The position numbers were made by a program, and so were the translations under genes. DNA of 64,000 nt from Cycas panzhihuaensis (lineage: Eukaryota > Cycadophyta). The stretch's first letter is position 1. Each line of letters opens with the position of its first letter. Of the stretch, positions 34,139-45,545 are shown one piece after another. The stretch spans positions 180,737,741-180,801,740 of the forward strand of contig CM041465.1 of NCBI GenBank assembly GCA_023213395.1, read 5' to 3'. The notes under the pieces were generated by a model. The model worked only from the letters and a program-made list of their open reading frames with translations, was not told where the DNA came from and ran no database searches.

Positions 34139-34689
34139 ATTACGATCATTGGAAGTTGCCTATAAGATCAGAATTTTTTTTTTCTATTAGATCGAGTACT
34201 CTCTCTACCCTAGTAGAGATCGAAGAAAGACCTTTACTTAGTACTCTCTCCATAGACATTGAGGAATGGTACCAGGATAGTCCAAGAGTTAGGAGAAAAG
34301 GGGAATTTTTTCCCCTAGGTAACACCAATACTTTATCCTTTTATTTTTCATCTAGTTTTAATTTCATTTTTGTATTTATATCTCAAGGATAAATAACACT
34401 ACTGGGTGGCTATCCTTTCTCCCTCCCACCTCTTTTCCCATCTAGATAACACCACTGGGTAACTACCCAAGTAATTAGGTAGAGATCCTATACCGGGGGT
34501 CTTTAAATATCACAGGGATCTATGTGTATCATGGCTTTTCTACCTCTTATGTGAAGGACTAGAGATAACACTCTGAACTAAGCCCTAGTCAGAACTTGGC
34601 TATGGAAGTGTGCATCCACACACCTTTAGGTATATAGGAGGACCTCTTTAGGTCCCAATTCCTTCCTAGTATATACAAACAATCGACTG

Positions 34690-35012
34690 TGAAGTCTTAT
34701 AGTGTAGTGGTTAGCAGTTAGCACCATGAAGCTACTTGCCCCAAACTTCTACAGTTTATTAGTAGGCCTATAAGACCAAACACACCTTGTGTAGTGGTTG
34801 GTAGGATACTTTGGTATACATATTCCACTTTTGGGTTCAAACTGCAAGTAACCTCATATTTTGAAAAAGAATTTCCTCTTACTACCTAAACTCAAACCCT
34901 GTCAATGCAGTTAAACTCACTACAAGAAAGGAAAAAAAACAGAGAAAAAAGAAAAAAGGAAAAAAAGGAAAGCAAGAAAAAAAGAAGAAGATAAAAAAAA
35001 AACTCCACTTAG
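34690..35012 (+). mobile_element. Possible tRNA-derived SINE in the Gypsy-4 leader
   Basis: TGTGTAGTGGTTGG at 34788-34801 resembles a tRNA A box, and GGTTCAAACTG at 34834-34844 resembles a B box. The spacing is ~33 bp, as in tRNA-derived SINE promoters. A second A-box-like TAGTGTAGTGGTTAGCA lies at about 34700-34716. An adenine-dominated purine tract at 34923-35012 could be the tail. No target duplication was identified. Confidence 0.4.
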
Positions 35013-35554
35013 TTTAATAAGAAAAATTACCCTTACAACTATATATCTCATTTTTATTTCACTTTTATGTAATCGCCCTTAGTGGTCTAGCTTATCTTAG
35101 TAGAAATTAACTTAGAAATATGGAATTACGATGTATTTTATATAACTAAGGAGATTTTAGGATGAGGGTTAAATGTCTCTAGACATCCCACTCTTACTTA
35201 TATAAATGTAGTTTTAGACCGTATCATACTGGTCAGTTTGTACTAGGTTGACATATACCAGTAATTTTTATGTTTTTCAGTACTTGGTCACTAGTAGGCC
35301 CCACTCCCCTCTCCCCCTACACTTCATTTACCCCGTCTGAACATGATTTTCACACTTGTTTGAGAGAAATTAATTTCTTTATTATGTAAATTTTTGGGGT
35401 CAATAAGCTATAGACACCCCACAATCCCCCTATTTGCCCCCTTCTCTTCCCCTGAACAACTCCCTAATTCTTACGTCCCATTCTTTCTTGATCTTTTTCA
35501 CTTCATTCATCCCCCTTCTTTCTATTTATTCTTGCCTCTTTATGCCCTCTCTCC

Positions 35555-36750
35555 ATGACTCCTCAAAGCAACAATAATAAAATCTTAACACTCGATACTC
35601 AAGTTACCAACATTTAGAAAAAAATCAAGGAGGATTTTGACCACATGTACAACAAAGTTAAAAATGAAGTAGCTACTATACAAACAGAATTTTTCATAAA
35701 ACTATCAAACTTAACATCCCATGATGATGTCCAATGGGTACTTTAGAGGTTGAATAACTTCTCTTCTCCACCTCCAGTCAGCCCCACGCAACATCAAATT
35801 GTGTCTCTGCCTCCACGTCAACAGTAACCATTTCATCATAAGATCAACATACCCACATTTGATTCAGATCTCAATAATGATAGTGAACGAAGTTGGATTA
35901 GTAAACTAGAGTCCTACTTTACACTCAACCCAATTTTAATAAATGAGCAACTTACATTTGTTTCCATCTACTTAAATAGGAAGGCACACCATTGGTTTCG
36001 ATGGTGGAAGTGGGAGTACCCTTCTAGCTAGTCTTGGGCACACTTCTCTACCTATTTTTTCAAGCAGTATGAAGACACTTAGATCCAATCTTTTTTTACA
36101 CAACTGACATAGTTGAAGCAAGTATCCTCTATTAAAGTATACACTGATGAGTTCCAATCTTTACGTAATCAGATTGATGAGCAAATTAATAAACAAATAG
36201 AGATAGATACATATGCATCTGGGCTTAAAGAATATATCCAAATGTACCTAAAGATAGTCTCCCTATCTACTCTAAAAGATGCAATTAATATGGCTAAAGC
36301 AATAGAAGGAGAGTTTTCTGCATAAAGGCCTCCTCCATTCAGACAAGACTCCACCTAGCTTTTACGATCCTGACAAGCTGATACTGCCTGGTCCCAAAGA
36401 CCATATCCAACCAACTACCAACAATCATGCCCATGACCAGATGACATTCCATCTATATCTCTCAAGAAGCGCACTAAAGAACCATCTTCAAAGTCCATAT
36501 ACATCACTTCAGCAAAGGCACAATGCCATCAGGAAGCTGGTCTATATATGTAATGTTCTAAAAAATGGACCTCTAGTCACAGTAGAATCTACAAATCCAG
36601 GAAGATGGTCTTCACAATTAACCTGGACTTATCTTTGGAAGAAGACCCTGAGACTAAGTATGAATATGATGATGAACCCTAAGACCACCCTATTGATGAG
36701 TTGCCCCTAAACCTTGAACTTGAAGTTTCCTTATCAAATGTTACCTCCAC
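35555..36750 (+). pseudogene. Gypsy-4 gag
   Basis: The start is ATG at 35555 (MTPQSNNNKILTLDTQVTNI). The Gag core follows: NIPTFDSDLNNDSERSWISK, ESYFTLNPILINEQLTFVSI, AHHWFRWWKWE, FSTYFFKQYED and LKEYIQMYLKIVSLSTLKDA. A frameshift and stops follow, and the zinc-knuckle area is reduced to a CSKKWTSSH remnant near 36555. An acidic spacer EEDPETKYEYDDEP leads to protease. In all about nine in-frame stops, many explained by CAA/CAG to TAA/TAG. It forms the capsid in the living relative. Confidence 0.8.
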
Positions 36751-36759
36751 TACATGTCT

Positions 36760-37140
36760 TGAACCGATCTAAATCAAAGGAATACTTCAAAAAACCCCAA
36801 TTACCATTTTGATTGATGGTGGCATGTCACTAAATTTCATTGATATATCCATTTCTCAATAGTTGAATCTTTATATAGAACCTTAAACAAGATTTACTTG
36901 CTCCTTACCTAGTCATAATACCCTTCATTGTGCAGGAATAATAAAAAACCTCACGGTCCACATTGGCTTATATACCCTTGTCTCTGATTTTTATGCCATG
37001 TCTATAGGTAGGTTAGATGCAATTCTTGGTGTACAATGGTTTCAGACTCTAGGAATTTATAGCACTAATAACTCACCCACAACCCCATTCATTATGTTCA
37101 AAGATCGCATGGGTCGCTCACATAAACTTTATGGGATGTA
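36760..37140 (+). pseudogene. Gypsy-4 aspartic protease
   Basis: ILIDGGMSLNFIDISIS stands where chromoviruses have LIDSGATHNFI, so the catalytic DSG/DTG is altered to DGG with the following residues changed. AGIIKNLTVHIGLYTLVSDF and LDAILGVQWFQTLG give the flap and the C-terminal LG block. It ends with a TAA near 37140, followed by the RT linker. Confidence 0.75.
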
Positions 37141-37309
37141 AGGCCCCCCAAACAAAGTAATCTCACCCACTTGAATATGCTGACAACTCAATGGTAACAT
37201 AGGATACATCATTTATCGTAACTATATCTAGGCCCCTTCAGGTACTCACCCTGATATCCAATTTGTATTTGCTCTATTACCTATTAGCCCCCCACCCAAT
37301 TGACGTTGT

Positions 37310-37548
37310 TATCATACTATTGAGTTATAAAATTCATATGACCTGGTTAGCCTTTGATCATATAAGAACTCTTATTTCCAAAAAAATGAAATCAAAAGAA
37401 TCATGAGAGAATTGTTGGATATGGGTATCATCTAACCTAGTAAAAGCCTATATGCGACACTCATCATTTTAGTTCACAAAAAGGATGGCTCTTTCTAACT
37501 TTGCGTTGATGATCATGTGATCAATAAAATCACCATAAAAAATAAGTT
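37310..37548 (+). pseudogene. Gypsy-4 reverse transcriptase, N-terminal part
   Basis: QKNEIKRIMRELLDMGII.P then LVHKKDGSF.LCVDD and NKITIKNK, the first RT blocks. It breaks at AAAAATAAGTT, where Gypsy-5 was inserted. The reading continues at 50242 with FSMP.IDDMLDEIH, exactly restoring the common ITIKNKFPIPRIDELLDEL-type sequence. Confidence 0.85.
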
Positions 37549-39529
37549 AGATGCGTGTCAATGGGAAAGCTACCTAAATAAGTAGAAATGGTATGAGCAG
37601 TCGATGGTATGATTGAAAAAAAGACTTACAAGTAGGGAAAATACCACGCAGGGCGCCCCGTGCGCCGGAGCGTGAGTTCGGTACCTACAAATAGAATATA
37701 GCTACTAGAGAGTGGTCCCCTTGCTTTGAACAAGAGGAGAAGAGGTGTAGGGTTAGCCTAGGTTGACCAAAGGGAAGGATCCTCCCACCCTTTGATGGCT
37801 GGAAGGGAAGGGAGAGAACCCTTCAAGGGTTTCCTTAAAGTAACGGGAAACAAGAAAAGGTAGGTAAGTAGATGGCCTACAGATGGGGTCACTTTGGTTA
37901 TCTGGCTAAGCGGAGAACCGAGGGGACATAGAGGGAATAACCAAAGAAAAGAGGTTATGATATGTGTAGGCAAACTAACCAAGTAAACAAGTAATAAAGT
38001 GAGAGGGAAGTTTGCATGGCAAAAAGGGAGAAAAGGTGAGAGGGAAGGTTTCCTAAGCCCTTTTCCTATGGCAAAAGGAAATGCAAATGATAAAGTAAAC
38101 AAAGCATGAATTAAAGCAAAGGTTGATTTCCCTTTCTCTTTCCAATGAGCTAATTAGTACTATGTAAAAGAACTTAAAAGGAAAAAGTGATGGAGTAGAG
38201 CGAGAGTATGTACCAGGGACGGAAGCGTGTCGTAATGGTGACACTCCCAAGAGGCACCCAAAGTTACCCCACAAGGCATGGCGAATGTGAAGAGCCACGG
38301 TGGATCAGAACGAGGGGCTCCCTTACCTTCCCCGAAAAAAGTACTAAAGTACCAAACAAAGGAAAGAAAGGGATAAAATGCTAACAATAAAGGAAGTATG
38401 AGAGTACAGCATAAATGGGAGTACTTACTCACAAAGGAAGAAAGAGGAACGGATCCTTTACGCTTTCCAAATACCTACAAGTAAATGACAGTTTCCCCCT
38501 GAGAAGAGGAGGAGAGGCTCTTGCCTCAATCAAGGGCTACTAAAAGAAGGCTGAGAAATTAGCCCAAAAGCTGTGGAATAATAGGTTTGGAACCCTCCTA
38601 ATGGAGTTGGAGGAAAACACCTGCACTTTAGGACACTTGATGGCTGCCTGAGCAAGAATCCACTGAGATCTCTCCAAAGGGGCCCTCTCTAAGGCGTGTG
38701 AAGGGTTGGGAAGATGTCCTAGCCATACCAAAGGAGAGCTGGGCACTAGAGGAGAGGCGCAGGTCCTGTAGTAGAAGTAGAGTAGCAGAGAATAGCAGAG
38801 CACAAGGCAGTTTCCTTGAAGAGCAATCTAAAAAATAAACAAAAGATGATAAAAATGAGTTGAAGAGGACTTAAATACCTAGCCCAAACCCTAAAGCGAG
38901 TGATTAGGGTGTAATTGGCGACGATTCAAGTCATGAGACATGTGGTAGTTTCGCAATAAATATGAAATTGCCACAGCAGTTTTTAAAAAATAAATTTGAA
39001 CAGTCATCCCACCGCAAAATCTGTGGTACCACAGAATTTGCAGTGGTACCGCGAAATTCGCGGCGGTATGCAACCGGAGGCTAAACCTGGCCCAGACAGC
39101 TAGCCTAGGCTGTGGGCCAATGACAAAAAAGGCTAATGGGGGGCTGAGACACCTACTCGAGGGTAAACAAGCCAACAAACGAGTCCAGAAGAGCAAAAAT
39201 AGGATCTAAATGATGTGGCAAGTCAACTAAACAATGACAGGTCATCACACGGGTAGAGGTGGCATAAGCCAAGTGGATCCTGGAGTGAGTAGGGCAGAAT
39301 GCGAGAAGTGGAATGGCCACCAGGGTGTCATACTCACTGGGAATGTGCCCTCACTATAGTCGTCATAGGCTAAATAAGTGTAGACGAAGACAAAATAATC
39401 TACAAGGTCACAACATGCAAACATGCAAGCAAATACTCATCTCAAAAGAAAGCGATGATAAGGTGAGAAGCGTACCTGCACTTACCTGAGTCAATAATTT
39501 CGTATCCATTCTCGGAAGCTAGGAAACAC
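37549..39529 (-). repeat. 3' LTR of Gypsy-5
   Basis: 1981 bp, matching 48281-50241. The TSD places the ends at AGATGCGTG...GGAAACAC on the plus strand, so one base (C) lies outside the usual TG...CA frame. It carries a ~20 bp extra segment near 39030-39050 creating the perfect palindrome CTGTGGTACCACAG (39021-39034). Confidence 0.9.
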
Positions 39530-39541
39530 TGCCCCCTTGGT
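39530..39541 (-). other. Polypurine tract of Gypsy-5
   Basis: The minus strand reads ACCAAGGGGGCA directly before the 3' LTR start GTGTTTCC. Confidence 0.8.
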
Positions 39542-39934
39542 AGCAGAGCCTCACCGCTCGGAAGCGTGGTGCGATGGCGAATGCTAGCAACACAACTGTC
39601 AGTAGCACATATGTATATAGATATATAAATCAAGATCATAACAGCAGGCAAGGGTACCGGCAAGTGTCGTGGTGGAACGCGTAGATACGAAAGTAGTGGT
39701 GGGGATAACATAGAGGCTGCCTATGAGCCACCTGGAAACTGACTAGAAGAAAAAAAGGTGAGGGGGCTGCCCCCACCATAAAAGATGCGGAGAAATATGC
39801 ATAATCAAGTAGAGGAGTAAGCATAATGGGTAGTCACCATAGTTTAACCTCATTAGCGACTAGGTTTCAGAGGTGTGAACGGGTCATAAAGCAAAGTGCA
39901 TAATGACCTAAGCCCTAAGCAACAGGGTGGCTAG

Positions 39935-40877
39935 ACAAGCCTCAGGGATGATCAGCAAGAAGAGGAAGGCAGCACTCAAGGATAAGGCGAACGAGACTAT
40001 CTGCCTTAGTGTTGAGGGCCTGAGGGATATGCTGGATATCAACAGATGAGAAACGGGCCAGGAGGGACCTGGCGGCAGAAGCAAGAGTTCTTAAGTAGGG
40101 GCATTACACCTAGTAAACATGGGTGAGATGAGACACCGCGACCTGAGAGTCGTAAAGCAAAATGATAGATCCGTGATAGAAATAAAGAGCATCAGTTAGG
40201 GCTTCAATCACAGCTGTGTATTCAGGTTCGTTGTTAGTAGCCTCTGGGAGGAAGATCCCAGAGCACAGGAGATCGTGTCCAGAGGGGCTATGGAGAATCC
40301 ACGCAGCGACAGAAGGTCTAGGATTACCGCGGCTTCTACCATCGGTAAAAATGTAGATGGACATGGGTGACACAAAGTCCTGGTAGTCAATAAACAATGA
40401 TGGAATGAAAGCGATACTCGAAAGGCAAGCAAAGAGTGGTTGTGAAGGGTAGGAGGACCTGGCAATAAGGTTACCCAAGGCAAGAGCAAGTAGTCCGATC
40501 ATCATCAGAGAGTGGTCAAAGGAAAAAAGCATCATGGAGCGCCAAAAGGTCGCTTCATAAAGTGAAACATGCACCAGAACGAGGGAGCATCCTCTTTGAG
40601 GGCCCCAGGAGTGAAAAAGGACTACGGAAATGAGTCCAGGGCGAGGAAACGAGCCAAATGAGTATAAACTCAGGCATGCACGAGAGTGGCACACAAAACG
40701 AGACAAAGGGGTCAGAAAAAAAGTGCAAAAATGAGGCACCATAAATATGCCTGCGAGAAAGTGCCAAAAGGGCATCAGAAGAGCACAACGGGCGATAAGG
40801 CCAGAAGGTGAAGGCAATCGGGGAAACGGGATGGTCTCAACAGCTGTCGTAAGGTCGAAAATGGAAGAAGTGCCCAT
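39935..40877 (-). pseudogene. Isolated RNase H-like domain of Gypsy-5
   Basis: A 255-codon open stretch (40110-40877) plus readthrough to ~39935. Residues ~170 onward read YIFTDGRSRGNPRPSVAAWI, then GIFLPEATNNEPEYTAVIEA, then ILLYDSQVAVSHL; after the stop it continues with IPQALNTKADSL. These give the four acidic catalytic positions (D, E, D, D) and the NNE.EY block of the extra (archaeal-like, RVT_3) RNase H known from Tat-lineage gypsy elements. The first ~160 residues are hydrophobic, proline-rich and not recognised. It sits alone near the 3' LTR, separated from the RT stub by the antisense gene. In autonomous relatives it would remove RNA from RNA-DNA hybrids. Confidence 0.7.
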
Positions 40878-40890
40878 TGGGGCCCTCGCC

Positions 40891-40898
40891 TATATAAG
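40891..40898 (+). promoter_or_regulatory. TATA box of the antisense gene in Gypsy-5
   Basis: TATATAAG (in GCCTATATAAGGAAATC) lies ~160 bp upstream of the first ATG of the plus-strand gene (41058). It is also just upstream of the opposite-facing RNase H frame start at 40877. No comparable box was seen between it and the gene. Confidence 0.6.
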
Positions 40899-41057
40899 GA
40901 AATCAAACGGAAAATGGATTCATTTTCACCGGCTCTCATGAGAAACTAGAGCCATTCCCTTACGTAGCGGAGCGCCGCCCAACTTTGGAGGCACGCAGGG
41001 AGAGATCGGACCGTTGGATCGTGACGCGGAGAGAGCTAGCGGGATCATTAGGGCGAG

Positions 41058-43650
41058 ATGGCGACAACAAGACCAGATCCAGTGAGTGGATATCACGAAA
41101 CCTAACCCGTTTTAGAGTTTTGATTTCATTTCTTTTTTATAGTTTTGTATGATTTTTAGTACCCCTTATGGGTAATCAGAGGCCTCTCAGAGTCTGAATC
41201 AGATCCAGAAAGAGGCAGAGACCTGGGCATTAAGGAGCCCTGGTCCCGGTGGGCCCCACGGGATCCACCAGAAGATTTTTTTTAATCTTTTGGGGCAGAA
41301 ATCCCCCCTTTTGGGGGGTCGTCGTTCATACCGTGGCAAAGATCGCGGTGCCATGATCATTACCACGGGGCCCGAATCGCCATGGGACCTGAGCTAAACT
41401 TAACAGTACCGCTAAGTTTAGTGTTGTACGAAGGCAGAAAAAGGAGAAAAAAAAATAGGAGGGGCTATAAGGCCCCAGATCTCAGACAGAGAGAGATGAG
41501 AGAGAGTCATGAGCGTTGATAACTGACATGAGGCTAACTTTGATTATTTTTGATATGGACAGGCTGTCATCGTGGTGGATAACCGTGAGAATGTAGGTAT
41601 GGCTATGCTGAGCTACATGGAGATGGCGTCCCGGGAGGATAAGAAGACCCTGCGGAAGTGTGGCATATACAAGGCCCTAAAGACACCTCAATATGCATCA
41701 GATCAGAGACTACTAGTTGACATCGTATCCCATTAGGATAGGAGGAGGCATGTATTCCTCCTACCTCAGGTAGGTGATGTGATGGTTACGCCGAGAGACA
41801 TCTGGCAGATACTAGGAGTACTGATGACTGGGAGGCTGGTGACACTAGGGACGCTGCCTAGCACTGAGGTAGCACACAGAGAGGTAGCCCTGTTCTTCAC
41901 AGGAGCTGATAAGTGGGAGCAGAGGGGGGCTCCCCTCCAGACTATGCTAATGTCCAGGGTTCCTCGAGTGAGGAAATTAATTGTATTATGCGTTCTGTTC
42001 TGGATTTCCCAGAAGCAGAACTATAGGGAGATATCGGGTGGCTGGTTAGATGTAGTACGCCGCTACGAAGCTGAGGAGAGGATGGACTGGGCCACCCTGA
42101 TAGTGGCAAACCTCATCACACAGCTAGACACTATCAGGACGACCGGTAAGGGAGGACTATCATATAGCACACTACTATAATGCTGGTTCTTTAATCATTT
42201 TGTGGTAGTGGCACCTGTGGGGGGACCACACCCCATAGCAGAGTGGGCCCCGATAGTCCACAGGTGGTAGACTCGACTGAGAGGGATGGAGGACCAGGCC
42301 CACGTCTGGCAATCAGTAGAGATGACATCATTGGACCTCCTCACCCTGACAGACTACATAGCAGAGCCATACAGGATGGTGAGGTGGGACAGTAATGACA
42401 AGGCAGGCAGAGCAGAAGCGCCCATAGATGATGACAGTGATGATGATGACGATGATGGAGGTGATGATGGAGGAGACGGGGCCAACTCGTCACGATCTGC
42501 GGGGGAGGCGAGTCCTTCAGGGATGGCAGGAGGAGCAGCGAGACCATCCGGGACTGCTAGAGGAGAGGCAGGCCCATGAAGAGCGTCAGACAAGAGCAGG
42601 GGGCAAGTGACTAGGGCCCGCAGGCTACAGATCATGAGGGGATCTGGAGGGATAAGAGTTAAGCCAGTTCCTATGAGGAGGGAGGGCTAGGCAGAAGAGG
42701 TGCCCAAGGATGAGGCACCCGCAGCTGGCGGAGAGCTAGGGAGGGAGGATGTTGCATGAGCAGAGGGGCCGGCGGCCATGGCAGGTGAGACCTAACCATT
42801 TCTTGAGTTGTTTGACATCCAGATAGATATTTGTTTTGATTTAATCATGGTATGTGGTGGGATATATACTGACACATGGCATGTTGCATTAGTAGGTGTA
42901 GTAGAGGTCCAGAGACTAGTAGAGGCCATGGTGAGGGAGATATTCCCTCAGGTGTATACAGAGAGATAACCGCCCATCCAGGCAGGGGATGCGCCTAGGT
43001 CGGCAGGTGCCCACATGGAGGCATTCACCCCATTGGTGAGGGCGAGAGACATCTGGGTTGCAGAGTCCCAGGAGCACATTACATTTAGGGGACAGCTGCA
43101 GCGGGAGCTGGATAAGGCGAGGCATGAGAGGGACGAGCTATGCGGACGAGTGTAGGCTCTAGAGGCACAGGGAGGAGTAGGCAAAGATGCAGGGAGCACA
43201 ATCCAGATAGCAGTACTGGAGGAGTGCCTCAGAGTGACAGAGGAGGGACTCTAGGGAGAGAGGGATCGTATTTAGGCCTGATACGATCAGCTGGTGGCCC
43301 AGATGGCGTCGAGGTCAAGCAGAAGTAGGACATATACTCATACAGTGATGACGACCCCGAGACAGCCACGTGATGAGGGGAGCAAGGCAGGGAGCTCGCG
43401 GAGGCCCAGGAGGAGCCTCGGAGGGATGTGGTCCCCAGGAAAGGGATCACACAGGCCAGGAGATGGTACCCAGGAGCAGGGCAGTAGTAGAGTAGGAGAT
43501 ATATATATTGATTTTGACGGGAAAGCACGGGCTTCCAGGGGGTCATATATAGAGTCATATGATTGTACCCCCCCTGCAAGGACACCGACTTCCCATATGT
43601 ATGATGTAACAAATGATTTTTGGATGTATATATATATACAGGGTAATTAG
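41058..43650 (+). pseudogene. Antisense multi-exon gene of Gypsy-5, plant-mobile-domain-like
   Basis: Proposed exons: 41058-41081, 41563-42145, 42209-42784 and 42896-43650. Introns begin GTGAGT, GTAAGG and GTGAGA and end CAG, TAG and TAG. Phases (0, 1, 1) keep one frame through the whole ~645 codons. Exon 1 encodes MATTRPDP. Exon 2 has SREDKKTLRKCGIYKAL and GDVMVTPRDIWQILGVLMTG, similar to the plant mobile domain N-terminus, then a GGWLDVVRRYEAEERMDWAT helix. Exon 3 carries an Asp run (DDDSDDDDDDGG) and Gly/Ser/Ala-rich linker. Exon 4 carries a coiled coil (LQRELDKARHERDELCGRV and ALEAQGG, LEECLRVTEEGL). Around nine stops, most explicable as CAG/TGG/CGA to TAG/TGA, make this copy a pseudogene. 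It runs opposite to gag-pol. Role unknown. Confidence 0.65.
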
Positions 43651-43799
43651 AACCCCATTTTGATACGAGATGTTGTATATATCATGTGTGGGTGACATGT
43701 ATGTTTGTTTTGTATGTTGTAAATGTTAAGTTATGAATATTTTATTGTATGATGCACGCATTTTCTTCCATGTATGGCTATATGTCTAACATGAGCACA

Positions 43800-44320
43800 C
43801 ACACCCATCGTGAGTGGGAAGTTGTCCTTAGGACAAGCATTGTTGATGTCGCAGAAATCGATACATATATGAATTGCCCTGTTCTTTCTAGCAACGGGAA
43901 TAATATTGGAGACCCATTTAGGGTAGTCAATGGAAGTAATAAGCCCAGCATCCAGAAGCTTCTCAACCTCCATCTTGATGGTGGCTGAGAGCTTCAGGTG
44001 AAGGGGATGCTGCTTCTAGCGCACGGGGCAAGTGCCAGGAATGGTTGAGAGGTTATGAGTGACAATGGAGGGGTTGATTCCCTTTATGTCAGTATAATCC
44101 CATGTGAAGACGTCCCAAAACTCCTAGAACAAAAGGGAGTACTCCCTTACCTCATCAGGAGAACATTCCAACCTGACCTTAATGACCTTACCGGGGGCCA
44201 AGACTATGTCTTGAGTTGCCCCCATGCACATGGCATTTCCCTCCTCGAAGTGGAGAGGGGCAAGGTCAATAGGAGGAGGTGGAATAGGAGATGGGATCAG
44301 ATCAGTAAGTGTGGATCCAA
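43800..44320 (-). pseudogene. Gypsy-5 reverse transcriptase stub
   Basis: EFWDVFTWDYTDIKGINPSI, then MEVEKLLDAGLITSIDYPKW, IIPVARKNRAIHICIDF and INNACPKDNFPL, the first RT blocks in Tat-like form. The sequence then changes abruptly near 43805 to unrelated DNA. The palm with the YxDD box is absent. So no reverse transcriptase can come from this copy. Confidence 0.85.
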
Positions 44321-45545
44321 TGGTAAGGATCTTTTAGTGACCAAGCCTATGGTGGCCAGAAGGCAAGTTAGGCGCAAAGCCCGCTAGGTGCTCAAGTTGG
44401 GCTTCATCATCCTCGAAGTAATCCACCCCATGGATGACCTTACTTCGAGTAGAGGAAGTACTAGAGGGAGTGGAGACAATAGGACCGTGATGGTCGTCGG
44501 GTTACTCAACTTCCTCATGAGACTCTAAAGGAGAGTCGAAAAGAGGCTCCTTAGAAGGAGCGAAAGGCAGTTCTTCGAAGCCATCACCTGCAGGGGGTGA
44601 TGAGGGAGAAGAACTGACAATGGGCAAGTCAACACGAGTGATGACATGTGACACATATGAGTGGCTAGCCTCACTAATGAAGGAGGTTCTAGATGGGGAT
44701 CTAGAATGAGACGGGTGTGACCTACTGGTGTGGAGGAAAGAGATGGGGTGAAGATAATCCTCGTCCTTATCGTGTGACTCATTGTCACTAAACGAAGCGA
44801 GGTATCCATAGCTCCCAATGCCAATAGAGATGAACCATGTGAAACTAGGGGAATAAGATGCAGGATCATCTTCAGATGGGTTAGGTATACCAATAGAGCA
44901 AGCCGAGGCATGTGTACAAGGACCTCAGTTTACCAAATTAGTAGAACACATTTGTTTGGTGAGTGGGCGTTCATAGGGAATTACTCTCATGTGCCCATCA
45001 TGGATGAATTTAAGTTGTCCCCAAAGAGTCGAGCATATAGCTCCCATTTGGTCGAGCCATGGACAACCTAGAAGGAGGTTGTAGTCAACGTCAACGTCGA
45101 GGACTACAACATCGGCAAGAACAGTCTTGCCCTCAAGGGTGAGTGAAATCGCGACAGATCCCAAAGGGGTCTTCTCGCTACCGTCATAACCTTGGCATCA
45201 CCATGGAACAAGCTCTAAGGTGGAAATACCAAGTTCTTGCATGACATGCAAGGGCATGGCATTCACAGAAGAACTGTTATCGACAACAGTCCTTCGAAGG
45301 GTACAATTAGGGGTATCGATAGTGATAGTAAATGGGAAGTTCCACTGATGTTCCCTTTCACCAGTGGGAGGAAGATCCTTAGGATCAAATGAACTAATAG
45401 GTCCATGACTTTGGGTAATGCCTAAAGCATGGACAGGCACATCATTCGATCCTAAAGCTTCGAGGAGGAGGGTCCGTTGCTTGGGACAACTCCTCAAAAC
45501 GTCCATCAAGGACATTCTTGTAGCTATAATATGAAGCTCGTCCAC
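44321..45545 (-). pseudogene. Gypsy-5 protease and linker
   Basis: Protease: RTVVDNSSSVNAMPLHVMQE, where the catalytic D-[ST]-G-[AS] reads DNSSS (Gly lost). It is followed by VVLDVDVDYNLLLGCPWLDQ, the C-terminal retropepsin block (44925-45164). A stop and short break near 45200 separate the two. Downstream is a serine/histidine/proline-rich linker (44525-44911) and an acidic stretch leading to RT. Confidence 0.8.

Noticed and set aside
37758-39196. Minus-strand frames of 80-158 codons in Gypsy-5 LTRs (also 48358-49838)
   Set aside because: Present in both LTRs as expected for duplicates, with low-complexity Phe/Leu/Pro-rich sequence and no domain; treated as untranslated LTR.
42341-42635. 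Minus-strand frames rich in His/Pro/Ser opposite the Asp-rich run
   Set aside because: Shadows of the GATGATGAC repeat coding for aspartates in the antisense gene of Gypsy-5.
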